Source: Citrobacter rodentium NBRC 105723 = DSM 16636
Lineage (GTDB): Bacteria; Pseudomonadota; Gammaproteobacteria; Enterobacterales; Enterobacteriaceae
DNA length: 64,000 bases
NCBI RefSeq assembly: GCF_021278985.1
Contig: NZ_CP082833.1
Coordinates: forward strand, 930,001 to 994,000
Reading direction: 5' to 3'
In this document: positions 1 to 10,061 of the stretch, one piece after another
How positions within the stretch are numbered: the first letter of the stretch is position 1
Layout: each line of letters opens with the position of its first letter
Made by a program: the position numbers and the translations under genes
The notes under the pieces: generated by a model
What the model was told of the DNA's origin: nothing
The model's database searches: none
Seen by the model: the letters and a program-made list of their open reading frames with translations, nothing else

Positions 1-15
1 AATAAGTAGGCTCTT

Positions 16-243
16 ATGCAATTTACTCCAGATACTGCGTGGAAAATTACCGGCTTTGCCCGGGAAATAAGTCCTGCATACCGTCAGAAACTGCTTTCCC
101 TCGGCATGCTGCCTGGTTCCTCATTTAACGTCGTGCGCGTCGCGCCTTTAGGCGATCCGGTACATATTGAAACCCGTCGCGTCAGCCTGGTATTACGGAA
201 AAAAGACCTGGCTTTATTAGAAGTGGAAGCGGTTTCCTGTTAA
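16..243 (+). CDS. feoA: Ferrous iron transport accessory protein FeoA
   Basis: Small cytoplasmic protein of 75 aa with an SH3-like fold, needed for full activity of the FeoB Fe(II) channel, probably through contact with its G domain. The length equals that of K-12 FeoA, and the PAYRQKLLSLGMLPG segment is typical of the family. It is first in a tight feoABC operon: the stop lies 18 nt before feoB. The FNR/Fur-controlled promoter expected upstream is outside the window, so regulation cannot be checked here. Confidence 0.96.
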   Translation: MQFTPDTAWKITGFAREISPAYRQKLLSLGMLPGSSFNVVRVAPLGDPVHIETRRVSLVLRKKDLALLEVEAVSC

Positions 244-261
244 TACAGTGAGTCTATAACA

Positions 262-2589
262 ATGAAAAAATTAACCATTGGTTTAATTGGTAATCCAAAT
301 TCCGGTAAGACAACCTTATTCAACCAGCTTACCGGCGCGCGCCAGCGCGTAGGCAACTGGGCTGGCGTCACGGTCGAGCGTAAAGAGGGCCAGTTCGCCA
401 CCACCGACCATCAGGTGACGCTGGTCGATCTCCCCGGTACTTACTCCCTGACCACCATTTCCTCGCAAACCTCTCTCGATGAGCAGATTGCCTGCCACTA
501 CATTCTGAGCGGTGACGCGGATCTGTTAATCAACGTGGTGGACGCCTCCAACCTCGAACGTAACCTGTACCTGACGCTGCAACTGCTGGAACTGGGTATT
601 CCCTGCATCGTCGCGCTTAACATGCTTGATATTGCCGAGAAGCAGCAGATCCGCATCGACATTGACGCGCTGTCTGCGCGTCTGGGCTGTCCGGTAGTGC
701 CGTTGGTCTCCACCCGCGGACGCGGTATCGAATCGCTGAAGCTGGCCATTGACCGCCACCGTAAAAATGAAAACGTTGAGCTGGTCCATTACGCGCAGCC
801 GCTGCTGCGTGAGGCTGACAATCTCGCCAACGCCATGTCGAAGACCCTGCCGTCGCATCAACGTCGCTGGCTCGGTTTGCAGATGCTGGAGGGCGATATT
901 TACAGCCGCGCCTATGCGGGCGACGCCGCACACCAGCTGAACGCCTCGCTGGCGCGTCTGAGCGAAGAGATGGACGACCCGGCGCTGCATATCGCCGACG
1001 CCCGCTACCAGTGCATCGCCGCGATTTGCGACGTAGTCAGCAACACCCTGACGGCGGAGCCCAGCCGCTTCACCGCCGCGATGGATAAAATCATCCTCAA
1101 CCGCTTCCTCGGACTGCCCATTTTCCTGTTTGTGATGTACCTGATGTTCCTGCTGGCCATTAACATCGGCGGCGCGCTGACGCCGATTTTTGACGCAGGC
1201 TCCGTCGCCATCTTCATTCACGGTATTCAGTGGATTGGCTATACCCTCCACTTCCCGGACTGGCTGACCATCTTCCTTGCCCAGGGACTTGGCGGCGGGA
1301 TCAATACCGTTCTGCCGCTGGTGCCGCAGATCGGCATGATGTACCTGTTCCTCTCTTTTCTTGAAGACTCCGGTTACATGGCGCGCGCCGCCTTTGTTAT
1401 GGACCGTCTGATGCAGGCGCTGGGGCTGCCGGGCAAATCGTTCGTTCCGCTGATCGTCGGCTTTGGCTGTAACGTGCCGTCGGTGATGGGCGCCCGTACG
1501 CTGGACGCGCCGCGTGAACGCCTGATGACCATTATGATGGCGCCGTTTATGTCCTGCGGCGCGCGGCTGGCGATTTTCGCCGTGTTTGCGGCGGCCTTCT
1601 TCGGGCAAAACGGCGCGCTGGCGGTCTTCTCCCTGTATGTGCTGGGCATTGTGATGGCCGTACTCACCGGCCTGATGCTCAAACATACCATTATGCGCGG
1701 CGAAGCCTCGCCGTTCGTGATGGAGCTGCCGGTTTATCATATTCCGCATATCAAGAGCCTGGTGATCCAGACCTGGCAGCGCCTGAAAGGGTTTGTGCTG
1801 CGCGCCGGTAAAGTGATCGTCATTGTCAGCATCTTCCTGAGCGCGTTTAACAGCTTCTCGCTGGGCGGCAAAATCGTCGACAACATCAACGACTCGGCGC
1901 TGGCCTCCATCAGCCGCGTGATTACGCCGGTGTTCAAGCCGATTGGCGTACACGAGGACAACTGGCAGGCCACGGTAGGTCTGTTTACGGGCGCGATGGC
2001 GAAAGAAGTGGTGGTCGGGACGCTCAACACGCTCTACACCGCGGAAAACATCCAGGAAGAGGAGTTTAACCCGGCGGAATTCAGCCTCGGCGATGAACTG
2101 CTGGGCGCGCTGGACGAAACCTGGCAAAGCCTGAAAGACACCTTCAGCCTGAGCGTACTGGCGAACCCGATTGAAGCCAGCAAGGGCGACGGCGAAATGG
2201 CGACCGGGGCGATGGGCATCATGGACGCGAAATTCGGCAGCGCCGCGGCGGCCTACAGCTATCTGATCTTCGTACTGCTGTATGTGCCCTGTATCTCGGT
2301 GATGGGGGCGATTGCCCGTGAATCGAGCCGCGGCTGGATGGGATTCTCAATCCTGTGGGGGCTGAACATCGCCTACTCCCTGTCGACGCTGTTCTATCAG
2401 GCTGCCAGCTACGCGGAACATCCTGTCTATAGCCTGGTTTGTATTCTGGCGGTGATAGTGTTTAACGTCGTGGTGATTGGCCTGCTGCGTCGGGCGCGTA
2501 GCCGGGTGGACGTGAACCTGCTGGCGACGCGTAAAAGCGTCAGCGCCTGCTGCGCCGCGACCACCACCACGACCGGCGACTGCCACTAA
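262..2589 (+). CDS. feoB: Ferrous iron uptake GTPase/permease FeoB
   Basis: Inner-membrane Fe(II) transporter with an N-terminal G-protein domain. Visible G motifs are G1 GNPNSGKT (residues 10-17), G3 DLPG (56-59) and G4 NMLD (120-123). A helical GDI-like spacer reaches to about 270, followed by the polytopic membrane domain with the two Gate motifs, including GFGCNVPSVMGART and APFMSCGAR. The C-terminus carries a Cys-Cys pair and a final DCH, as in gammaproteobacterial FeoB. At 775 aa it is two residues longer than K-12 FeoB; the excess appears to be extra threonines in the tail. It lies between feoA and feoC and is presumably co-transcribed with both. Confidence 0.98.
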   Translation: MKKLTIGLIGNPNSGKTTLFNQLTGARQRVGNWAGVTVERKEGQFATTDHQVTLVDLPGTYSLTTISSQTSLDEQIACHYILSGDADLLINVVDASNLERNLYLTLQLLELGIPCIVALNMLDIAEKQQIRIDIDALSARLGCPVVPLVSTRGRGIESLKLAIDRHRKNENVELVHYAQPLLREADNLANAMSKTLPSHQRRWLGLQMLEGDIYSRAYAGDAAHQLNASLARLSEEMDDPALHIADARYQCIAAICDVVSNTLTAEPSRFTAAMDKIILNRFLGLPIFLFVMYLMFLLAINIGGALTPIFDAGSVAIFIHGIQWIGYTLHFPDWLTIFLAQGLGGGINTVLPLVPQIGMMYLFLSFLEDSGYMARAAFVMDRLMQALGLPGKSFVPLIVGFGCNVPSVMGARTLDAPRERLMTIMMAPFMSCGARLAIFAVFAAAFFGQNGALAVFSLYVLGIVMAVLTGLMLKHTIMRGEASPFVMELPVYHIPHIKSLVIQTWQRLKGFVLRAGKVIVIVSIFLSAFNSFSLGGKIVDNINDSALASISRVITPVFKPIGVHEDNWQATVGLFTGAMAKEVVVGTLNTLYTAENIQEEEFNPAEFSLGDELLGALDETWQSLKDTFSLSVLANPIEASKGDGEMATGAMGIMDAKFGSAAAAYSYLIFVLLYVPCISVMGAIARESSRGWMGFSILWGLNIAYSLSTLFYQAASYAEHPVYSLVCILAVIVFNVVVIGLLRRARSRVDVNLLATRKSVSACCAATTTTTGDCH

Positions 2590-2598
2590 GGCGTAACG

Positions 2599-2835
2599 AT
2601 GGCTTCACTGATCCAGGTTCGTGATTTACTGGCGCTGCACGGCCGCATGGAGGCGACGCAGATCGGTCAGACGCTGCACACGCCGCAGCCGATGGTCGAC
2701 GCTATGTTGAAGCAACTGGAAAGCATGGGCAAAGCCATACGGATTCAGGAAGAACCCGACGGCTGCCTTTCGGGAAGCTGCAAAAGCTGCCCGGAAGGCA
2801 AAGCCTGCCTGCGCGAATGGTGGCGTCTGCGCTGA
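2599..2835 (+). CDS. feoC: FeoC, Fe-S winged-helix partner of FeoB
   Basis: A 78-aa winged-helix protein with four clustered cysteines near the C-terminus (C-x4-C-x2-C-x5-C inside CLSGSCKSCPEGKAC). These are known to hold an oxygen-sensitive iron-sulfur cluster in the family. FeoC binds the FeoB cytoplasmic domain and protects it from FtsH proteolysis under anaerobiosis, as shown in Salmonella and Klebsiella. It starts 9 nt after feoB, so translation is likely coupled. The length equals that of K-12 FeoC (YhgG). Confidence 0.95.
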   Translation: MASLIQVRDLLALHGRMEATQIGQTLHTPQPMVDAMLKQLESMGKAIRIQEEPDGCLSGSCKSCPEGKACLREWWRLR

Positions 2836-3025
2836 CTCGCTGCTGGAGACTGGCGCGATAGCGGCCCGGCGTATTTTTTGCGTGCTGCGTTGGGCAAAAA
2901 TGTACGCCTTTCACTAGCCGATTTTTTTCTTCCGTCATGTCTCGCAAGGGTAATATTTACCGGATGCGGCTGGCAGAACCGCCGTTTACTCTCCCGTCAT
3001 CTTACTGTTCAGGTGACGGAACGCC

Positions 3026-3967
3026 ATGGCTACATCTACGCCGCATGACGCAATTTTCAAAACATTTCTCCGCCATCCCGCGACCGCGCGGGATTTCCTT
3101 AAGCTCCATCTGCCCGCCTCTCTGCAAAGCCTCTGCGATTTGAAAACACTGAAGCTGGAGTCGGGGAGTTTTATCGAAGAACAGCTGCGGGCTTATTATT
3201 CCGACATATTGTGGTCGCTGAAAACCCGTGAAGGGGACGGCTATATCTACGTTGTTATTGAACATCAAAGCACGCCGGATGCTCATATGGCGTTTCGGCT
3301 AATGCGCTACGCCATTGCGGCGATGCAGCAGCATCTGGATGCAGGACATAAAAAATTACCGCTGGTAGTGCCGATGCTGTTTTATCACGGCGCCGAAAGT
3401 CCCTATCCGTTTTCCTTGTGCTGGCTCGAGGAATTCGATAACCCGCAGCTGGCGAGACAGCTTTACGCCAGCGCATTTCCCCTTGTCGACATCACCGTCA
3501 TACCGGATGACGACATCATGCAGCATCGACGAATGGCGCTGCTGGAGCTGATACAAAAGCATATCCGCACCCGTGACCTGCTGGGGCTGGTGGAAAAACT
3601 GGCGACCCTGCTTGTTAAAGGACACGCTAATGACAAACAGCTTAAAGCGCTATTTAATTATCTTTTGCGTTCCGGCGACGCCGATCGCTTTGACGAATTT
3701 ATCCATGCGGTGGCGGAACGCTTACCCCAGCACAAGGAGAGGATGATGACGATTGCCGAAAGATTACGTCAGGAAGGCCATCAGCGCGGCCTGGAAAAAG
3801 GCATGGAAAATGGGCTGAAGCAGGGCATCAAAAAAGGCTTACGGTTAGGCAGACGCGAAGAAGCGCAGCGTATTGCGCGAACTATGCTGGCTGATGGAAT
3901 CGATCGCCATACCGTACTCAGAATCACCGGCCTGTCAGCCGACGATCTGACGTTATCAGGCCACTGA
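3026..3967 (+). CDS. rpnA: Rpn family recombination-promoting nuclease RpnA
   Basis: A 313-aa protein of the Rpn/YhgA (transposase_31) family, PD-(D/E)XK endonucleases that raise RecA-independent recombination in E. coli. The N-terminal PHDAIFKTFL motif is the family signature. The putative metal-binding residues are D60 (in SDILW) and the E79-x-Q81 pair in VVIEHQS. The C-terminal 60 residues form a charged segment rich in G(x)3G(x)3G steps (GLEKGMENGLKQGIKKG, about 252-270), also typical of the family. K-12 rpnA (yhgA) lies in the same position after feoC. The start at 3026 follows a purine-rich stretch. Confidence 0.92.
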   Translation: MATSTPHDAIFKTFLRHPATARDFLKLHLPASLQSLCDLKTLKLESGSFIEEQLRAYYSDILWSLKTREGDGYIYVVIEHQSTPDAHMAFRLMRYAIAAMQQHLDAGHKKLPLVVPMLFYHGAESPYPFSLCWLEEFDNPQLARQLYASAFPLVDITVIPDDDIMQHRRMALLELIQKHIRTRDLLGLVEKLATLLVKGHANDKQLKALFNYLLRSGDADRFDEFIHAVAERLPQHKERMMTIAERLRQEGHQRGLEKGMENGLKQGIKKGLRLGRREEAQRIARTMLADGIDRHTVLRITGLSADDLTLSGH

Positions 3968-4008
3968 TACCCTGCCAGGCGCCTTTGCACAGCCGGGCAA
4001 AGACGTCA

Positions 4009-4779
4009 TTATCGTGACGGCCTGAGCGCCAGCAGCGCTTCGCAAAACGCCTCAGGATGGGAAATAAACGGCGCATGGGCGGCTTTGGCAAAAATATACG
4101 ATTCACTCTGCGGCCATAGCGCATCCAGCACCGGCACAATTTTGCGCGGCACCAGGCCGTCGAGATAGCCGTACAGGCGCAGGAAAGGCAACTGTAGCGA
4201 TTTCAGCGATTCGCGCAGATCGACCGTTTTAAGGATCTCCAGCCCGCCGTTAAGCACCTCCACCGGCGGCATCGGCAGCGCCAGCACCGTCTTTTTGAGG
4301 GCGCGCGCGTCCTGTCGCGCCGATTCCGTTCCCATCGTTTGCAGCGCCAGAAAACGCTCGACCGTACGCTGAAAATCTTCACTTAGCTGCTGCTGGAATC
4401 CTGCCAGCACCTCGGGCTTGATCCCCGGCCAGTCGTCGCGGGCGCTAAAGCAGGGCGATGAGGCGACGGTGACCAGCGCCTGTACACGCTCCGGATGGGC
4501 CAGCGCTACCTGACTGGCCACCAGCCCGCCAAGGCTCCAGCCCAGCCAGATCGCCTTATCAGGGGCCTGACTTAGCACCCGCTCCGCCATCGCCTCAAGC
4601 GACATCGCGCCAAAACCCTGACTACGACCGAAGCCTGGAAGATCCACCAGATGCAGCGTAAAATGCGCGCTTAATTCCGCGCTGATGCAATGCCACACCT
4701 CCGCATTCAGTCCCCATCCGTGCAGCAGCACAAGATGACAATTTCCCTCTCCACGGGTCTGCCACCAGACGTCATTCAT
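4009..4779 (-). CDS. bioH: Pimeloyl-ACP methyl ester carboxylesterase BioH
   Basis: Alpha/beta hydrolase that removes the methyl group from pimeloyl-ACP methyl ester, closing the BioC/BioH route to the biotin pimelate moiety. The nucleophile S82 sits in GWSLGG, with the oxyanion region HGWG at 20-23; the acid and His are expected at D207 and H235, in line with the 256-aa length shared with K-12. It is transcribed divergently from gntX with only 37 nt between the two starts, so the two promoters must overlap. Biotin genes proper are elsewhere, as usual for enterics. Confidence 0.97.
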   Translation of the reverse strand: MNDVWWQTRGEGNCHLVLLHGWGLNAEVWHCISAELSAHFTLHLVDLPGFGRSQGFGAMSLEAMAERVLSQAPDKAIWLGWSLGGLVASQVALAHPERVQALVTVASSPCFSARDDWPGIKPEVLAGFQQQLSEDFQRTVERFLALQTMGTESARQDARALKKTVLALPMPPVEVLNGGLEILKTVDLRESLKSLQLPFLRLYGYLDGLVPRKIVPVLDALWPQSESYIFAKAAHAPFISHPEAFCEALLALRPSR

Positions 4780-4816
4780 CAGTTACAGTTCTCTTTTCGC
4801 TTACCAGGATGGATAC

Positions 4817-5500
<684 letters not shown>

Positions 5501-5558
5501 AGCAACGATGATGGGCGTATTATAACCAACTAAAATAGTCAACTATTAGGCCATTACT

Positions 5559-6134
5559 ATGATCCGTATTTCCGATGCTGCACAAGCGCATTTTGCCAAA
5601 CTGCTGGCAAATCAGGAAGAAGGGACACAAATCCGCGTATTTGTGATCAATCCCGGTACGCCTAACGCTGAATGCGGCGTTTCTTATTGTCCGCCGGACG
5701 CTGTGGAAGCAACCGACACCGCCCTGAAATTTGACCTGCTGACGGCATATGTTGACGAACTGAGCGCGCCGTTTCTGGAAGACGCTGAGATCGATTTCGT
5801 TACCGATCAGCTGGGTTCTCAGCTGACGCTGAAAGCGCCGAACGCCAAAATGCGTAAAGTGGCCGATGATGCGCCACTGATGGAGCGCGTGGAGTATATG
5901 CTGCAATCGCAGATCAACCCGCAGCTTGCCGGCCACGGCGGTCGCGTTTCCCTGATGGAGATTACCGACGAAGGCTACGCGATTCTGCAGTTTGGCGGCG
6001 GCTGTAACGGCTGTTCAATGGTCGATGTCACCCTGAAAGAAGGGATCGAGAAACAGCTGCTGAACGAATTCCCGGAGCTGAAGGGCGTCCGCGATTTGAC
6101 TGAGCACCAGCGCGGCGAGCACTCTTACTACTAA
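5559..6134 (+). CDS. nfuA: Fe-S biogenesis carrier protein NfuA
   Basis: A 191-aa Fe-S cluster carrier that delivers 4Fe-4S clusters under stress and iron starvation, for example to LipA and aconitase. Residues 1-100 are a degenerate A-type domain; the C-terminal Nfu domain has the cluster-binding pair C149 and C152 in GGGCNGCS. The length and both cysteines match K-12 NfuA. A T/A-rich stretch with a potential IscR-type site precedes the ATG at 5559 but was not resolved further. Confidence 0.97.
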   Translation: MIRISDAAQAHFAKLLANQEEGTQIRVFVINPGTPNAECGVSYCPPDAVEATDTALKFDLLTAYVDELSAPFLEDAEIDFVTDQLGSQLTLKAPNAKMRKVADDAPLMERVEYMLQSQINPQLAGHGGRVSLMEITDEGYAILQFGGGCNGCSMVDVTLKEGIEKQLLNEFPELKGVRDLTEHQRGEHSYY

Positions 6135-6149
6135 GTTTTTCCCTCCTGT

Positions 6150-6257
6150 TGCCCGATGGCGCTTACGCTTATCGGGCCTACGAATGGCATCTGTTTTCAG
6201 GGCGTCAAACGCTTTCGCCGGAGTGCCGATGGCGCTTGCGCTTATCGGGCCTGTACT
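6150..6257. repeat. Two REP units downstream of nfuA
   Basis: Two REP-type palindromes, cccgatggcgcttacgctta at about 6153 and ccgatggcgcttgcgctta at about 6227, each followed by tcgggcct. They lie after the nfuA stop and probably act as mRNA 3-prime stabilisers. Confidence 0.85.
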
Positions 6258-6522
6258 TGTAAAACGTCTCTTCTCTTCCTGCGCAATAATATGACCTGCC
6301 TCGCATAATTTAAATTTTGCCCGCTGGGGTGATTCTCAATTGCCACATGTTACCCGTATCATCGATATGGGCACCAAACATACAAATAACATCTGACTAA
6401 ACTAAATAGTTCGACGTAAAGCAGTCGCGGTGCCGTTACATCTCTGTTCCCAGTTGGGACAACCGGAAATTGTCGTCTGAACACTGACGTTACCCATAAC
6501 AAAATGAAAGGCCAAGTAAATC
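6258..6522 (+). promoter_or_regulatory. gntT upstream regulatory region with two GntR operators
   Basis: This non-coding stretch upstream of gntT holds two matches to the GntR operator (ATGTTACC-x-x-TA-C-AT type): atgttacccgtatcat at 6347-6362, and acgttacccataacaa at 6487-6502 just upstream of the gntT ribosome-binding site. K-12 gntT is repressed by GntR and activated by CRP through the equivalent region. The second site would sit within the transcribed leader, which suggests roadblock-type repression (inference). Confidence 0.8.
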
Positions 6523-7839
6523 ATGCCATTAGTCATCGTTGCTATCGGTGTAATCTTGTTATTACTCCTGATGATCCGCTTCAAAATGAACGGTTTCATC
6601 GCTCTCGTCCTGGTGGCGCTTGCTGTTGGATTAATGCAAGGAATGCCGCTGGATAAAGTTATTGGCTCCATCAAAGCTGGTGTCGGCGGTACGCTGGGCA
6701 GCCTGGCCCTGATCATGGGATTTGGCGCCATGCTCGGCAAACTGCTGGCGGACTGCGGCGGCGCGCAGCGTATCGCCACCACCCTGATTGCCAAATTTGG
6801 TAAGAAACACATTCAGTGGGCCGTGGTGTTAACTGGCTTCACCGTCGGCTTCGCGCTGTTCTACGAAGTGGGTTTCGTGCTGATGCTGCCGCTGGTATTT
6901 ACCATTGCCGCCGCGGCGAATATTCCTCTGCTGTACGTCGGCGTACCAATGGCCGCCGCGCTGTCCGTTACCCACGGCTTCCTGCCGCCGCACCCCGGTC
7001 CAACCGCTATCGCCACCATCTTCCAGGCCGATATGGGTAAAACCCTGCTGTTCGGAACGATCCTGGCGATCCCAACCGTTATTCTCGCCGGCCCGGTATT
7101 TGCCCGTTTCCTGAAGGGTATCGATAAGCCGATCCCGGAGGGTTTGTACAGCGCGAAAACATTCAGCGAAGAAGAGATGCCAGGCTTTGGCGTCAGCGTC
7201 TGGACCTCGCTGGTGCCGGTAGTGCTGATGGCGATGCGCGCCGTCGCGGAAATGATTCTGCCGAAAGGACACGCTTTCCTGCCGGTGGCTGAGTTCTTTG
7301 GCGATCCGGTCATGGCGACGCTGATTGCAGTGCTGATCGCCCTGTTCACCTTCGGTCTGAACCGTGGCCGTTCGATGGATCAGATCAACGACACCCTGAC
7401 CTCCTCAATCAAAATTATCGCCATGATGCTGTTAATCATCGGCGGCGGCGGCGCGTTCAAGCAGGTGCTGGTCGACAGCGGGGTGGACAAATATATCGCC
7501 TCGATGATGCATGAAACCAATATCTCGCCGATCCTGATGGCGTGGTCTATCGCTGCCGTTCTGCGTATCGCGCTGGGCTCGGCTACCGTAGCGGCGATCA
7601 CCGCAGGCGGGATCGTGGCGCCGCTGATTGCCACCACTGGCGTAAGCCCGGAGCTGATGGTAATTGCCGTCGGTTCCGGTAGCGTCATCTTCTCTCATGT
7701 GAACGATCCGGGCTTCTGGCTGTTCAAAGAGTATTTCAACCTGACCATCGGCGAAACCATCAAGTCCTGGTCAATGCTGGAAACCATTATCTCGGTCTGC
7801 GGCCTGATAGGGTGTCTGCTGCTGGGAATGGTGGTCTGA
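6523..7839 (+). CDS. gntT: High-affinity gluconate permease GntT
   Basis: A 438-aa GntP-family inner-membrane proton symporter for D-gluconate with about 12-14 hydrophobic segments across its whole length. Family landmarks include HGFLPPHPGPTA in the first half and GGGGAFKQVLVDSGVD and SHVNDPGFWLFKEYF in the second. The size matches K-12 GntT. It is the high-affinity partner of GntU (33558-34898) and is controlled by GntR (35569-36564) through the operators upstream. Confidence 0.97.
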   Translation: MPLVIVAIGVILLLLLMIRFKMNGFIALVLVALAVGLMQGMPLDKVIGSIKAGVGGTLGSLALIMGFGAMLGKLLADCGGAQRIATTLIAKFGKKHIQWAVVLTGFTVGFALFYEVGFVLMLPLVFTIAAAANIPLLYVGVPMAAALSVTHGFLPPHPGPTAIATIFQADMGKTLLFGTILAIPTVILAGPVFARFLKGIDKPIPEGLYSAKTFSEEEMPGFGVSVWTSLVPVVLMAMRAVAEMILPKGHAFLPVAEFFGDPVMATLIAVLIALFTFGLNRGRSMDQINDTLTSSIKIIAMMLLIIGGGGAFKQVLVDSGVDKYIASMMHETNISPILMAWSIAAVLRIALGSATVAAITAGGIVAPLIATTGVSPELMVIAVGSGSVIFSHVNDPGFWLFKEYFNLTIGETIKSWSMLETIISVCGLIGCLLLGMVV

Positions 7840-7857
7840 TAACCTTCTCTGATGGTA

Positions 7858-7956
7858 AAAAAGCCGGGTGGCGCTAACGCTTACCCGGCCTACAGAAACT
7901 GCTACCATTTTACGCCAGATGGCGACGCGCAGCGTCTTATCCGGCCTACAGAAACA
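7858..7956. repeat. REP/BIME pair between gntT and malQ
   Basis: Two REP units, gccgggtggcgctaacgctt and gccagatggcgacgcgcagc, each with the matching acccggcctac or atccggcctac arm. They lie between the convergent ends of gntT and malQ and probably serve as bidirectional 3-prime ends. Confidence 0.85.
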
Positions 7957-7964
7957 GCTGCGCG

Positions 7965-10052
7965 TTATCGCTTTTTACCCACTGCCCGCCTGCGCTTATC
8001 GAGATCCTTAATCAGCTTGTTCACCCGCTCATCGGCAAACATCGCCTCAAGAGAAGCGGAAAGCTTACGACGCCAGTTTTTATACTGATAGCTGGTGCCC
8101 GGAATGTTCACCGGCTCCGCCATATCCAGCCAGTCCTCCGGCTGCAGCCCCAGCAGCGCGCTATGGCTGTCGGCGATATAACGCTGCATAGCGCGATTGA
8201 GCACCGGCGTCATCGACATCAGCGAAGCCTTGCGCCCGGCGCGTTTCGGCAGACAGCCATATGTATGCAGCGCATCCAGTAGCCCCTGCTTCGCCAGTTC
8301 GCGGTCCTGATACAGTCCGCGCAGCACCTCTTCATCAGGGTACAGCCCCAGCGTTTTGCCCAGCGTCAGATCGCCGCTCTCCCAATAGCCGCGCAGCGTA
8401 GGAAGATCATGCGTGGTCGCGACGGCCATTGACTGTTCCGGATACGCCTGCGGCGCGCGGTAGTTTTTCTCATGATCGTTCTCGAAATAGAGAACCTTGT
8501 ATGAGTAAACGCCGCTGTTGCGCAGCTTGCTGACAATCTCCACCGGCACAGTGCCCAGATCTTCGCCAATCACCATGCACTGATGACGCTGGCTTTCCAG
8601 CGCCAGAATCGACAGCAGATCGTCGACCGGATAGTGAACATACGCCCCCTGGTCGGCGGTTTCACCATACGGGATCCACCACAGACGCAGCATCGACATC
8701 ACGTGGTCGATGCGCAGCGCGCCGCAGTTCTGCATATTGGCGCGCAGCAGTTCGATAAACGGCTCGTAGGCGCGCGCCGCCATGATATGCGGGTCCATTG
8801 GCGGCAGGCCCCAGTTCTGCCCGAGCGGACCGAGAATATCCGGCGGCGCGCCGACGGAGGCTTTCAGGCAGTACAGCTCGCGGTCACACCAAGTCTCCGC
8901 GCCGCCTTCCGCGACGCCCACCGCCAGATCGCGGTACAGGCCGACCGGCATCTTAAAGCCCTGGCTGGTTTCCCAACAGGCGGCGAACTGAGTGTACGCC
9001 AGCCATTGCAGCCAGAGATAGAAATCCACCTCGTCGCGATATTCCTCGCAGAAAGTTTTCACCGCCGGGGAGTCTACCGACCGGTACGCTTCCGGCCACA
9101 CCGGCCAGCCCCAGCGTAGTTCGTCTTCCTGCACCTGATGCGCATGAATCGCGTCAAACGCCGCCTGCCAGTAGAGGCTTTCACCCTCCTGCGTCACGAA
9201 ATAGCGAAATGCCGCCATCTGCTCATCGTCACGCACGGCAAAGCGTTTCCACGCCATACGCAGCGCCGCCATTTTCAGCGCGGTAACCGTGGAGTAATCA
9301 ACCCAGTCGGCCTCACGCGCCTGCTTCAGCGTCTGCTGCGTGGTTGGCATTCGCCACCACGCCTGCGCCTCTTCGCTGCGCTGGAAATCTTCAACCGCAT
9401 TGACGTCAATATAAATCACGTTCAGCCAGCGGCGTGATGAGGGACTATAGGGGCTGGCACTTTCCGGATTGGCCGGATAGAGGGCGTGAATCGGATTTAA
9501 GCCGATAAACGCCCCGCCGCGTCTGCCGATATCCACCAGCATCGATTTCAGATCGCCAAAATCGCCGACTCCCCAGTTGTTTGCGGAACATAGGGTATAG
9601 AGCTGCACGCACGCGCCCCACAGTTTTTGCCCGTCCAGCAGCGCCTGCGGCTCATAGCAGCGCTTCGGCGCGACGACGATCCGGCAATGGCTGCGCAGTT
9701 CTCCCTGGGTCAGCGTCAGGGTGTGATAACCGAGCGGCAGCTTCGCCGGCAGGTTAAACGCTTTGCCGCCGGACGCACGGCCTTTGAACTGTTCGCCCTG
9801 CTCGGTCGTCAGCAGCCAGTGAAATTCGCCCTTCCCTTCAACGGTAAGCGGCATCTTTTTACCTGCGGTATACACCTTAACGCCCGGCACCGGGGATGCC
9901 GTCCCCTTCGTGGCGGCGGGGGTACGGTGCATCGCGTCCAGCAAACGCCGCCTGGTTTCGGCGCTAATGGACTGCGGTTTACCGTGGGCATTGATATAGT
10001 TGGGGCTGATCCCCGCCGCCAGCGCGGCATTATCCAGACGTTTGCTATCCAT
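7965..10052 (-). CDS. malQ: 4-alpha-glucanotransferase (amylomaltase) MalQ
   Basis: GH77 disproportionating enzyme that transfers maltosyl and longer units between maltodextrins and releases glucose in the cytoplasm. It has 695 aa, one more than K-12 MalQ. Visible GH77 landmarks are NNWGVGDFGDL, the nucleophile segment ALRIDHVMSMLRLWWIP, the acid/base region VIGEDLGTVP and the conserved TTHDLPTLRGYW. It is second in malPQ, 9 nt after malP, so co-translation is likely. The operon is MalT-activated from the region 12523-12568. Confidence 0.98.
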   Translation of the reverse strand: MDSKRLDNAALAAGISPNYINAHGKPQSISAETRRRLLDAMHRTPAATKGTASPVPGVKVYTAGKKMPLTVEGKGEFHWLLTTEQGEQFKGRASGGKAFNLPAKLPLGYHTLTLTQGELRSHCRIVVAPKRCYEPQALLDGQKLWGACVQLYTLCSANNWGVGDFGDLKSMLVDIGRRGGAFIGLNPIHALYPANPESASPYSPSSRRWLNVIYIDVNAVEDFQRSEEAQAWWRMPTTQQTLKQAREADWVDYSTVTALKMAALRMAWKRFAVRDDEQMAAFRYFVTQEGESLYWQAAFDAIHAHQVQEDELRWGWPVWPEAYRSVDSPAVKTFCEEYRDEVDFYLWLQWLAYTQFAACWETSQGFKMPVGLYRDLAVGVAEGGAETWCDRELYCLKASVGAPPDILGPLGQNWGLPPMDPHIMAARAYEPFIELLRANMQNCGALRIDHVMSMLRLWWIPYGETADQGAYVHYPVDDLLSILALESQRHQCMVIGEDLGTVPVEIVSKLRNSGVYSYKVLYFENDHEKNYRAPQAYPEQSMAVATTHDLPTLRGYWESGDLTLGKTLGLYPDEEVLRGLYQDRELAKQGLLDALHTYGCLPKRAGRKASLMSMTPVLNRAMQRYIADSHSALLGLQPEDWLDMAEPVNIPGTSYQYKNWRRKLSASLEAMFADERVNKLIKDLDKRRRAVGKKR

Positions 10053-10061
10053 CGCGCTCCC

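Noticed and set aside
526..2127. A 533-aa open frame antisense to feoB
   Set aside because: It is the mirror of GC-rich feoB codons; the protein is rich in His, Arg and Gln with no domain and no ribosome site, while feoB is fully supported.
2937..3143. A 68-aa open frame before and across the rpnA start
   Set aside because: Out of frame with rpnA and without ribosome site or homology; rpnA has a clear family match.
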